Shown here: piece after piece, positions 42,228 through 49,052 of the stretch
How positions within the stretch are numbered: position 1 is the first letter of the stretch
How the letters are laid out: each line of letters begins with the position of its first letter
Virus record (IMG/VR): IMGVR_UViG_3300043409_002109
Coordinates: 62,001 to 126,000 of that record
From: a virus
DNA: 64,000 nt
Reading direction: 5' to 3' (one strand)
Position numbers and translations under genes: made by a program
Notes under the pieces: model-generated
What the model was told of the DNA's origin: nothing
The model's database searches: none
The model's input: the letters and a program-made list of their open reading frames with translations, nothing else

Positions 42228-42810
42228 TTATAACTAATGTCTCATAGAGAAGCTCAGAGAATTCTTTGCGGGATTTTGCGGAGATCTTCATTTCAAGGAA
42301 GTCCCATATGATATTAAGAATCGCTTCTACGAATTCTCTTTGACCTTGAGCTGTTTTTTTATTTACATAGATAACTCGTTCATCGAAATCTATTTGATGT
42401 CCATCTTTCTCTTGGTGTTCAGTGTACCAAGGAGTAGATTTTATTGTGATGATTGGTGGTATTTTAATCAAAATTTCCTTTTCCTCTGGTTTCCAATGTT
42501 CAAGAGAGGATTCCCTTAAGTATCTATGCAAGCCGGGGATATCTGTTCTGTCTCTGTCTGTAGCTATCTTTAAGAAGCCCTCCAGATCTACAGGTAGGTT
42601 ATCATCATCGACGAATTCACCAACGATATAGTCTGGATCAAAGAACATATCTGCTGAGTCCATAAAGGCCTCTAATAGATAGCGCCTATCCCTATGAGCT
42701 GGATGTTGAAGGCGCACATAATCGAGCATTGCTTGCCAAAGAACCTTTTCAGCTAGCAACTGGTAATCATCTCTTAGAGTTTCATCTAATTCTAAATCAT
42801 TATCCTTCAT
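42211..42810 (-). CDS. Hypothetical protein, possible degenerate metalloprotease-like C-terminus (199 aa)
   Basis: The likely start is ATG 42810; upstream ATGs at 42846-42814 would overlap the previous gene by more. The first 110 residues are helical and acidic. The C-terminal part (QIDFDERVIYVNKKTAQGQREF then AILNIIWDFLEMKI) has the layout of phage proteins where E-x-I...Q...TLLHEILHA occurs, but the HExxH residues are absent. It is therefore probably not an active protease. Confidence 0.45.
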   Translation of the reverse strand: MKDNDLELDETLRDDYQLLAEKVLWQAMLDYVRLQHPAHRDRRYLLEAFMDSADMFFDPDYIVGEFVDDDNLPVDLEGFLKIATDRDRTDIPGLHRYLRESSLEHWKPEEKEILIKIPPIITIKSTPWYTEHQEKDGHQIDFDERVIYVNKKTAQGQREFVEAILNIIWDFLEMKISAKSRKEFSELLYETLVINDNLK

Positions 42811-43063
42811 CATCGTCATCATCTGATGGTTCATGAATGTTTTCATCCAACCAAGCTTCAGTAGACATCCCTAGAAGAAGAGATAGGAATGCTTCTCCGT
42901 TGGGAGTCTCCTTTAGAGCGCAAAACAGATCCATCAGTTCATTCGCATCTTCTGGAATAAGGTCTAATTGATTTTGTACGTCATCGACAAAGAGCACTGC
43001 GAAATCTGCTTCTCTGCCTCTGAACACTCTAAATATTTGTTCGTTACGTCTAGCGCTTCTCAT
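42800..43063 (-). CDS. Hypothetical acidic protein (87 aa)
   Basis: The N-terminus is basic (MRSARRNEQIFRVFRG), the rest Leu/Glu/Asp-rich and ends EPSDDDDDEG. The gene overlaps the start of a 42-aa gene and the next gene downstream. Its acidic tail resembles SSB-interacting or DNA-mimic tails, but nothing firmer can be said. Confidence 0.45.
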   Translation of the reverse strand: MRSARRNEQIFRVFRGREADFAVLFVDDVQNQLDLIPEDANELMDLFCALKETPNGEAFLSLLLGMSTEAWLDENIHEPSDDDDDEG

Positions 43064-43178
43064 TGATTCTCTCTATTAAGATCTTTATATTTTTCTTTAT
43101 CTTAGATTGCTTGGTTTTAGAATTCTTAAGTGCCAAAGCTCTTAGGAATATTTCTGTAATTTCTTTAGAAGAAGACAT
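43050..43178 (-). CDS. 42-aa basic peptide
   Basis: ATG 43178 lies 3 bases after the stop of the 187-aa gene. The frame ends at TAG 43050. The peptide is strongly basic (LKNSKTKQSKIKKNIKILIE), in a helical context, so it may bind nucleic acid. The start overlaps the next gene by 14 bases. It is too small for a confident family call. Confidence 0.45.
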   Translation of the reverse strand: MSSSKEITEIFLRALALKNSKTKQSKIKKNIKILIERINEKR

Positions 43179-43180
43179 GG

Positions 43181-43744
43181 TTACTCTCTCAGTTTGAGTT
43201 CTAAGTGCATTAAGAACCCTAGTTGCTCTAATGTCTTACGTATTTCAATAAGTGTATCTTTTTGATCCTTGAAGAAATCTTTAGCAATTTTAGAAGCTGT
43301 TTTCATATAGCCTATGTCTAAACAGGTGTCAGCCATTTGAGATATGACAGAACTTGCAGGACGACGAGCTTTATTTGTTTCGTATCTCTTTACAAGAGCT
43401 GTTGTAATATCAGCTTTTTTCACTTGGCTTCCCTCTGTCAGGGCAGTAAGCATAGAGTTGGCACGAGAATAAAGAACGTGAGCAGTTTGAAGTTTTCTTA
43501 GAAGTTCAATATATATTGAGCGTAAGTCGTCAGGGCTAGGGTCCTTCGGAATACGAATAGATAAATCAATTCCCCATTCTTGTAAAGTCTTATCGTAAAA
43601 TTTATAGCTCTCTATGAAATTTTGTGTTGCCGCTGAATGTTGTTCAGCAGAAGCTAATACCTCTGAGATCAAATCTTCTGGAGTATATCTGTCTGTTTCA
43701 ATGGTTTCATTGTCATCTTCTTCTTCGTCTTGATCTAATCTCAT
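43181..43744 (-). CDS. Hypothetical helical protein (187 aa)
   Basis: Mostly helical, acidic at the N-terminus (MRLDQDEEEDDNETIET) with long Leu/Lys/Glu helices (IYIELLRKLQTAHVLYSRANSML; DFFKDQKDTLIEIRKTLEQLG). No catalytic motif was seen. It follows the SpoVG-like gene across a terminator, so it may begin its own transcript. Function is unknown. Confidence 0.5.
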   Translation of the reverse strand: MRLDQDEEEDDNETIETDRYTPEDLISEVLASAEQHSAATQNFIESYKFYDKTLQEWGIDLSIRIPKDPSPDDLRSIYIELLRKLQTAHVLYSRANSMLTALTEGSQVKKADITTALVKRYETNKARRPASSVISQMADTCLDIGYMKTASKIAKDFFKDQKDTLIEIRKTLEQLGFLMHLELKLRE

Positions 43745-43768
43745 TTATTTTCCTATGATTGAAATGAA

Positions 43769-43793
43769 GAGGGGGAGGCTATGCCTCCCCCTC
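43769..43793 (-). terminator. Strong hairpin terminator after the SpoVG-like gene
   Basis: GAGGGGGAGGC-ATA-GCCTCCCCCTC on the - strand is a perfect 11-bp stem, followed by TTCATTTC. It separates the SpoVG-like gene (upstream in transcription) from the 187-aa gene. Confidence 0.8.
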
Positions 43794-43811
43794 TATTAAG
43801 CTAGAAGTAGT

Positions 43812-44225
43812 TTACCACTCATCGCTTATTGGGTCTGTCTTCCGTGGAGCGCTTGGGCGGCCGCCAGAAGGGTTGCTACGACTGGCCTGGGCTGAGCCCC
43901 CTGCACTAGTATTGGATGGCCGCTTGGCACCTATACCGCGCTTATACTCTTCGAGTATAGCGGCGCTAATCGCCTCCTCTACAGGACCGCGGCGATTATC
44001 ATCGCCCTTGTCTTCTAGATAGTTCACGTCATTGAAGTACTTCTCAGCACCTTCCTTATCCACTCCCTTATGGGAGGGAGGAGTCACGAAGACGCCGTTG
44101 CGACCATCAAAGATCTTATAGCCTTCTATGGCAATAACATCATTAATGATTAGAGTAGCAAAGGCCTTTAGGCTGTTGCTGGAGCTGATGGTCCGCACTT
44201 TGGCGGTGAAGTTTAAATTACTCAT
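43812..44225 (-). CDS. SpoVG-like protein with SSB-type acidic tail
   Basis: Residues 1-100 follow the SpoVG fold: KVRTISSSNSLKAFATLIIN, IEGYKIFDGRNGVFVTPPSHK, YFNDVNYL and AISAAILEEYKR. SpoVG proteins bind nucleic acids. Residues 105-137 are a Gly/Ser/Pro/Arg-rich linker ending in the acidic ISDEW, like the C-terminal tip of bacterial SSB. It is probably a phage single-stranded DNA-binding protein whose tail recruits replication partners. The terminator behind it and position between replication genes fit this. Confidence 0.75.
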   Translation of the reverse strand: MSNLNFTAKVRTISSSNSLKAFATLIINDVIAIEGYKIFDGRNGVFVTPPSHKGVDKEGAEKYFNDVNYLEDKGDDNRRGPVEEAISAAILEEYKRGIGAKRPSNTSAGGSAQASRSNPSGGRPSAPRKTDPISDEW

Positions 44226-44397
44226 TATTTTCCTTACTTTGATTTTTCATATAATGATCCCTAGCTAGTCCCCAGGCTATATCATCTAGTGTATCGTTAT
44301 ATTTTTTTATGATTAAATTTGTGCCGCTTGTAGCGGCTTGATAAGTAACTCTACGTGTTGCCGGGAACCGTAGGGCTAACTCTAGGAGTCTTGCCAT
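44218..44397 (-). CDS. Small basic protein (59 aa)
   Basis: Probable start ATG 44397 (MARLLELALRFPATRRVTY). A basic/hydrophobic helical protein. It overlaps the SpoVG-like gene by 8 bases at its end and the 103-aa gene by 47 bases at its start. The family is unknown. Confidence 0.4.
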   Translation of the reverse strand: MARLLELALRFPATRRVTYQAATSGTNLIIKKYNDTLDDIAWGLARDHYMKNQSKENNE

Positions 44398-44662
44398 GTT
44401 CATCAGTAGCATTTGTTGTAACCTTGTTCTGGGTTAAGAATATTTTATAGAAGTATCCTAGGTCTAAAGCCATTAAGGCTAATTCATAGGAACTGCATTT
44501 ACTCAGTATTCTCTTCTCTTCTAGGTAGTCGATAAAAGTTCTAACGAGTTCCTCATGAGGAATGCGTTGATCTTTCATACTTCTTTCTACTAATTGTTTT
44601 ACTAACTCTGAAGAGTCAAGGGTTACGTTACCTTGAGAAGTTTCGACAACCCATTGGATCAT
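44351..44662 (-). CDS. Hypothetical protein (103 aa)
   Basis: Helical (SSELVKQLVERSMKDQRIPHEELV; ELALMALDLGYFYKIFLT), acidic-basic balanced, with a Pro/Thr tail. Four-base overlap with the Whirly-like gene suggests coupling. Function is unknown. Confidence 0.45.
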   Translation of the reverse strand: MIQWVVETSQGNVTLDSSELVKQLVERSMKDQRIPHEELVRTFIDYLEEKRILSKCSSYELALMALDLGYFYKIFLTQNKVTTNATDEHGKTPRVSPTVPGNT

Positions 44663-45165
44663 GACTTTAATCGCACCTGGAGCTTAAGGATAAGCTCTCG
44701 CAACTCGTCTATCTCTGCAAATAACTCTTCGTTGTCATCTTCCCATCCGACTAGGTAAGGAGCCATGCTCATTAAGGTCTGACGAAGGACACGCCACTCG
44801 CCATCTGTTAAAGAGACTTTTACCTCACGTCTGTTGTCGCCCTTACCTTCTCCAAGACTTAGAAAATAACCTGACTCTTGGCCTGGATTAACTCTAAGCT
44901 TCTTGGGGGTATCTTCAGACTGGTGAAAGATATCTACGGTATCGCCATTAAAGATATTTGTTATATCTGTGAATGATATTGCGAATGTAATCTTTTTGCT
45001 CCAGTCCCAGGAGAGGTCTCGGCCAGTGCCGGTACCGGGTGCTGCTTCTAAAAGAACTGCCCCCTCCTTCTCTAGAAAACCTTTCTCATTTAGCCGGGGT
45101 GGAATCAGTCTAAGCTGTGCAGCTCCACCCTTTTTGTAGAATTTTAATGTACCTTTTCTTGACAT
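44659..45165 (-). CDS. Whirly-like ssDNA-binding protein
   Basis: The likely start is ATG 45165 (MSRKGTLKFYKKGG), two bases after the upstream stop. The order is that of the Whirly/MRP nucleic-acid-binding fold: AAQLRLIPPRL, SWDWSKKITFAISFTDITNIF, DIFHQSED, YFLSLGEGKGDN, REVKVSLTDGEWRVL, and the end MAPYLVGW, like Whirly's LPHIxGW. This is a pattern match to a family mainly known from plants and kinetoplasts. It probably binds single-stranded DNA in replication. A C-terminal acidic/Leu helix follows. Confidence 0.6.
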   Translation of the reverse strand: MSRKGTLKFYKKGGAAQLRLIPPRLNEKGFLEKEGAVLLEAAPGTGTGRDLSWDWSKKITFAISFTDITNIFNGDTVDIFHQSEDTPKKLRVNPGQESGYFLSLGEGKGDNRREVKVSLTDGEWRVLRQTLMSMAPYLVGWEDDNEELFAEIDELRELILKLQVRLKS

Positions 45166-45167
45166 TC

Positions 45168-45425
45168 TTACTCTTTTAGTTGTGCAATCCAATCTAGCAT
45201 TATTAGTCCTTGTAAGGCCATGCTGTTTCCAATTGTTTCGCCGTTAGTTGTTCGGTCTTTCATAACAATATGAAAGACATTGTGTTTATCCACCGATCTA
45301 GTGTCAGGAGGAACTCCGATTTCCTCGAAGCCCTCAAGCACTAGAAGGTTGGCTATTAAAGATATTTTATCAGAAATAGAGAGACCATACAACTGTTCTC
45401 TCATAATTTCTATTTTATTTGTCAT
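45168..45425 (-). CDS. Hypothetical protein (85 aa)
   Basis: A small mixed protein (MREQLYGLSISDKISLIANLLVLEGFEEIG ... DKHNVFHIVMKDRTTNGETIG, quoted in parts). It follows phoH with an 11-base overlap and precedes the Whirly-like gene. No family was recognised. Confidence 0.5.
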   Translation of the reverse strand: MTNKIEIMREQLYGLSISDKISLIANLLVLEGFEEIGVPPDTRSVDKHNVFHIVMKDRTTNGETIGNSMALQGLIMLDWIAQLKE

Positions 45426-46281
45426 ACTCTTTGCGCGTCCATAAATGTATCTCAGTTGCTAGTTGACAGATAGCAGACCTGTACTGAGTCTTTAATTCTA
45501 CTATAGAAGAGATAGGGGACTCCAAGAATGGGGTGCTATCAGCTATGGTGTATAGTCCAGTCTGGTTCAGGGGTACTTTGATATCTATCTGGTTCAGATC
45601 ACCTAGCGCAATGAATTTTGAGTTCTCACCCATTCTGGATAGTAGGGTATTCATCTCTGGCCAAGTAGTGTTTTGAGCTTCATCTATTAGGAAGGTGCAG
45701 TTCTCATAAGTGCATCCTCGGGTCAACTCTAATGGGATGAACTCAAGGTCTTTGTTATCTATCATTTGTTTAAGGTAGTTATCTGCTTTATTTCCTAGGA
45801 TCTTTTTAAGAACAATTTCGAAGGAAGCGAGGTATGGCGCATACTTCTCTTCGAACGACCCTGGCACAGCACCGAATGCTTTGCCTTGGCCCACCATTAT
45901 GGCGGGCTTACATAGAATAATCTTCTTCTTCTGGCTAAGGTATTGATCAAATGCATAAGATAAAGCTAATGAAGACTTGCCGGTGCCTGCAGCGCCAAGC
46001 GCTATATTCACTAAGATGGTTTCGTTGAGAAGGGCCTCAGCAAAAGCAGATTGATGAGCGTCCCGCGTAGTGATGCTCCCTAGCTTATACGTCCCGCCAG
46101 CGAGAACAAACTCGCCGTTACCAAGATGACGAGCAAAAGCTGTATGTTTTTCATTCATTTCAGAGCGAAAAATTACACAAGAGTTTACTGGTATATAAAC
46201 TGTCTCTATGCAGATGCGACGTTTGTCGTACAAGCTTTCAACGAAATAGGAAGGAACAAGAATTTCTTTTACGCAATGCAT
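45415..46281 (-). CDS. phoH: PhoH-like ATPase
   Basis: The 288-residue protein has an N-terminal beta domain and a PhoH/P-loop core: VNIALGAAGTGKSSLALSYAF with Walker A, KPAIMVGQGKAFGAVPGSFEEK, TFLIDEAQNTT with Walker B, and FIALGDLNQIDI. The ribosome site AGGAAAG precedes ATG 46281. PhoH family members are common in phages, often with unknown targets in nucleotide or RNA metabolism. It is likely the first gene of a transcript reading toward 37.8 kb. An inverted repeat lies just upstream. Confidence 0.88.
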   Translation of the reverse strand: MHCVKEILVPSYFVESLYDKRRICIETVYIPVNSCVIFRSEMNEKHTAFARHLGNGEFVLAGGTYKLGSITTRDAHQSAFAEALLNETILVNIALGAAGTGKSSLALSYAFDQYLSQKKKIILCKPAIMVGQGKAFGAVPGSFEEKYAPYLASFEIVLKKILGNKADNYLKQMIDNKDLEFIPLELTRGCTYENCTFLIDEAQNTTWPEMNTLLSRMGENSKFIALGDLNQIDIKVPLNQTGLYTIADSTPFLESPISSIVELKTQYRSAICQLATEIHLWTRKEYDK

Positions 46282-46293
46282 TTAATAACTTTC

Positions 46294-46334
46294 CTATAGT
46301 TAATGGAAGCAATCATTACTTTCCATAGCTATAG
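46294..46334 (-). promoter_or_regulatory. Inverted repeat in the phoH leader, operator or hairpin candidate
   Basis: CTATAG at both ends flank TGGAAAG...CTTCCA arms, an imperfect palindrome of about 41 bases ending 13 bases before the phoH start. It could be an operator, an RNA hairpin controlling phoH translation, or part of a promoter (TATAG boxes). No clear -35/-10 pair was found. Confidence 0.4.
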
Positions 46335-46429
46335 AGTAACAGAAGGAACTTTTATTTGTCATCGTTTTTAGATTAAAACACTTGACTCGGCACAGCGACA
46401 TCAAAATGTTAATAAAAAAGAATATTAAT

Positions 46430-46448
46430 AGAGAAGCGAAGCTTCTCT
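46430..46448 (-). terminator. Hairpin terminator after the 78-aa gene
   Basis: AGAGAAGC-TTC-GCTTCTCT on the - strand, overlapping the stop codon of the 78-aa gene and followed by ATTAATATTCTTTTTT. It ends the ubiquitin-like operon before the phoH leader. Confidence 0.8.
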
Positions 46449-46683
46449 ATTCCGGACTCTGGCAATCTAAATTTTCATAATCAGGTATTAATATATCTCC
46501 ATAAGATTCTATATTTTCTAATTTTATTAATGGAGAAATTGCTATTCCATTTTCGTAATTGTTTTCTACGAAACTGTCAACATCAAAAATTCCTGGGGGG
46601 ACGTAAAGGATTCTACAACCTTTTAATTCTGTATAAGTTTCTCCGTCACTTAAAACTACTACTAACATACTATTAGTTTCCAT
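46447..46683 (-). CDS. Hypothetical protein at the end of the Ubl operon (78 aa)
   Basis: A beta-rich acidic protein (MLVVVLSDGETYTELKGCRILYVPPGIFD in parts, then acidic end YENLDCQSPE). It is separated from the Ubl gene by a hairpin and followed by a terminator. It may be a partner or substrate of the Ubl system, or independent. No family was recognised. Confidence 0.5.
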   Translation of the reverse strand: METNSMLVVVLSDGETYTELKGCRILYVPPGIFDVDSFVENNYENGIAISPLIKLENIESYGDILIPDYENLDCQSPE

Positions 46684-46707
46684 TCTTTAATCCTTCGTTA
46701 TTTAAAT

Positions 46708-46729
46708 GATGACGCCCAAAGGCGTCATC
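46708..46729 (-). terminator. Hairpin after the Ubl gene
   Basis: GATGACGCC-TTTG-GGCGTCATC on the - strand (9-bp stem), followed by ATTTAAATAA. Located between the Ubl gene and the 78-aa gene; it may reduce readthrough or protect the Ubl mRNA. Confidence 0.65.
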
Positions 46730-46742
46730 ATCTTGTTCTATT

Positions 46743-47003
46743 TTAGAACTTGGTACAGTAATGCAGTGCGCCTTTGACCACGCCTGTGGCGCTTACGAGG
46801 TCTCCTGCGTAAACCTGCTCACTATCCCAACGATTCTTATCTACGGTCTGGCCGTTGACAGCAATCTCGTTGTTAATGGAGCAGTCGGCATTATAAACTT
46901 CACGCGCACGGTCAAGCACACGACGAAGGGTTACTACGCTTTCACCCGGGAAATCTAGCTGCTTCTGGCCGTTGCCAGGAAGACGAAGAAATTCTACTTT
47001 CAT
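46743..47003 (-). CDS. Ubiquitin-like beta-grasp modifier (ThiS/PRTRC-C-like)
   Basis: The start is ATG 47003 (MKVEFLRLPGNG), two bases after the E1 stop; an ATG at 47042 lies inside the E1 gene. The 86 residues follow the ThiS/MoaD beta-grasp pattern, ending INNEIAVNGQTVDKNRW, then YAGDLVSATGVVKGALHYC. The usual C-terminal GG is replaced by a single KG followed by eight residues, so activation would need removal of that tail. The linked JAB peptidase is the natural candidate. Operon E2-JAB-E1-Ubl makes a modifier role very likely. Confidence 0.8.
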   Translation of the reverse strand: MKVEFLRLPGNGQKQLDFPGESVVTLRRVLDRAREVYNADCSINNEIAVNGQTVDKNRWDSEQVYAGDLVSATGVVKGALHYCTKF

Positions 47004-47005
47004 TT

Positions 47006-47755
47006 TTAATTCTCTGATTGTTCTGTTGTTGAAGCACGACACAAAGATCGTACAGTAAGATTGGGAGCAAAGTGGAACATAGTCCTACGACGGTCTAGCA
47101 TGTTCCAAGGTTCACCAGTAGAGTCTTGAATCATTCGATCACACATCTGATGGACCAGGAAAGATACTGTGTTGAATACTAGGGTACTACATATCTTACG
47201 ATTGCATGGACCTTCTGGTGTTTCAGCATCATTCCCTAAGCTGTTAAGCCAAACGTCTACTTGCTCACTATCTAGATTATCTAGAAGATTTACTTGGCCG
47301 AAGTCAAATCCAAGCCTTGTCTCGAAAACTCCAAGAATCTGAGGATTCATCCGGAAGACTTCAGCGACTGCTCGTCTAGAGTCAAAAGAATCTGTAGCCA
47401 GAACTAAAGGTCCGCCTTCTGCAATAGTCGATTCTTTCGAAAAGAATTCTGCATGAGTAGTTACATCTATTTCTGGATTGAATCTGCGGAGTACATGTGC
47501 AAGTGCATCTACCTTTTGCAGGCCTATGTGTTCAACATCATAGGCCTGATTGGGAAGATTGTGTGGCTCGACCTGATCACGATCCCAAAGATCGAAACGA
47601 GTAAAGCCCATTCGAGCTGCTAAGAGAGCAGCATTGCTGCCAACAGCCCCACAGCCTACAACAATAACTCTGCATTCAGCTAAAGCAGGATTAAACCAAG
47701 AAGAATGTCTTTGAAAACTAACCTTCTTCTCAAATTCAACGGGCGCTTGCGTCAT
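47006..47755 (-). CDS. E1-like Ubl-activating enzyme (ThiF/MoeB family)
   Basis: Adenylates the C-terminus of a ubiquitin-like protein. Visible motifs are the nucleotide loop VVGCGAVGSNAA (residues 34-39), LWDRDQVEPHNLPNQAY (residues 56-72, D-x-D and the NL-x-Q loop) and LATDSFDSRRAV. Candidate catalytic Cys residues lie in GPCNRKICS (184 and 189). At 249 residues it is a minimal E1 without a Ubl-fold domain. The 3' end is 2 bases from the Ubl gene and the 5' end overlaps the JAB gene by 20 bases. Confidence 0.88.
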   Translation of the reverse strand: MTQAPVEFEKKVSFQRHSSWFNPALAECRVIVVGCGAVGSNAALLAARMGFTRFDLWDRDQVEPHNLPNQAYDVEHIGLQKVDALAHVLRRFNPEIDVTTHAEFFSKESTIAEGGPLVLATDSFDSRRAVAEVFRMNPQILGVFETRLGFDFGQVNLLDNLDSEQVDVWLNSLGNDAETPEGPCNRKICSTLVFNTVSFLVHQMCDRMIQDSTGEPWNMLDRRRTMFHFAPNLTVRSLCRASTTEQSEN

Positions 47756-49052
47756 TTTCTTTCCTGGACTTTTTATTCTTATTCTTATTCTTATTCTCGT
47801 AAGCGTTAACGTTCTTGAGGAAAAGCTTCATCCATTCATTGTCTAGCTCTTTAGCAATTCCTGGCATTCTCTCAGAAAGTTTATAACCAAAAGCAATTTC
47901 AGCAGCAGCAACAAAGAGATCTGCACCAAAGGTGTCTTGCCCTATAGCAAGCTGTCTAAAATCTTCTCTAGCATCTTTATAAGGAGCCATAGAATCAGCG
48001 TTCACCTTAAAAGCATAGAGAGTTGGAACATCATTCTTGTCTTCTTCGAATAGAAGAGCACTCATAATTTTCCAACAGTACTTAGCTTCTAACGAGTCTG
48101 GATCCCCAAAATACTGATCCATTTCTTTCATGAACCTCGCAGTAGGAACTTCACTAGCTTGAAGTGTCTTAGCGTTTGTAATAGCTTCTGCACATTCAGA
48201 AAGAGTTGGGTAACTTGGTGCGACCCAAGAAAGAATAAATCCATCTTTAATCGAAGTGTTCTGGCCAGTCTGTTTCGTCGTAGAGTCCTGGGACTTTCCA
48301 CCAGTGTGGGTTTGCCCCTGCACAGGAAAATTTTTAGTGCCATTACTATTATTGCTACCTCCTGTATAAGCAGTAGAGGTATGAACTCTTGTCTTAATTC
48401 TTTCTTTCAGGAGGGTGTCAATTTTCGCAAAGTCGAATCCATCGGAGATATGAAAGGTGGCATTTTGTACCTCGGCCCCCAAAACCGGATCGTAAAGACG
48501 ACAAAAGTATTCATCTTTCTGATTAAGGATTACCATCATAACAGGCTGAGAAGGATTATCTTCTGTGATTTTACGAGCAATCCAATCTTTCCACTGCTCA
48601 TTATCAGTACCGCTTGGATTACAAGCCATCTGGACGTGAGAGTGACACCAGACTGCCATACGAGAACAGTCTAGGTTGAATGCTTCTAGAGCTTCATCTC
48701 TGGGGGGGATTCTATTGCCCTCTTCATCCACTGGAGGAACCAAAGTCCCTTCAGTGTTACGAACCATCAGGCCATGACGCTCGCGAAGCTCGAATGCAAG
48801 CTTCAAAAGCATGTTCCCGTCAGTCTCGACTGTTTGTCCAGTAACAGTTTGTTCTGGAATTAGAATATCAGAAATGAAATAGTGAATCATCTTATTCTTA
48901 TGATCGACTTCTCTATCTATCATATGAAACCACTGACATTCTTGTGCGTTACACTTAGCAGTTAGATACCTTGCCTGCTCTAGTGCAAATCGATCCCAGG
49001 TTATCTGGTATCGATACCGTGTACTAAGCAGTTCCGGTGTTGTTGCTTTCAT
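47736..49052 (-). CDS. JAB/JAMM metallopeptidase of the Ubl system
   Basis: JAMM peptidases cleave Ubl precursors or isopeptide bonds. The zinc motif is complete: H137-S-H139, then S147 and D150 (CHSHVQMACNPSGTD), with a Glu candidate upstream in the QECQWFHM strand. Residues 1-200 form the JAB domain. The remainder contains a Gly/Ser/Asn/Thr-rich linker (residues 235-285) and a helical C-terminal domain with a Lys/Asn tail (NKNKNKNKKSRKEN). The extra C-terminal domain may bind the E2-like protein. It overlaps the E1 gene by 20 bases and the E2-like gene by 29. Confidence 0.88.
   Translation of the reverse strand: MKATTPELLSTRYRYQITWDRFALEQARYLTAKCNAQECQWFHMIDREVDHKNKMIHYFISDILIPEQTVTGQTVETDGNMLLKLAFELRERHGLMVRNTEGTLVPPVDEEGNRIPPRDEALEAFNLDCSRMAVWCHSHVQMACNPSGTDNEQWKDWIARKITEDNPSQPVMMVILNQKDEYFCRLYDPVLGAEVQNATFHISDGFDFAKIDTLLKERIKTRVHTSTAYTGGSNNSNGTKNFPVQGQTHTGGKSQDSTTKQTGQNTSIKDGFILSWVAPSYPTLSECAEAITNAKTLQASEVPTARFMKEMDQYFGDPDSLEAKYCWKIMSALLFEEDKNDVPTLYAFKVNADSMAPYKDAREDFRQLAIGQDTFGADLFVAAAEIAFGYKLSERMPGIAKELDNEWMKLFLKNVNAYENKNKNKNKKSRKENDASAR

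Noticed and set aside
42211-42810. SprT/HExxH-type metalloprotease
   Set aside because: The layout is similar but the HExxH residues are missing.
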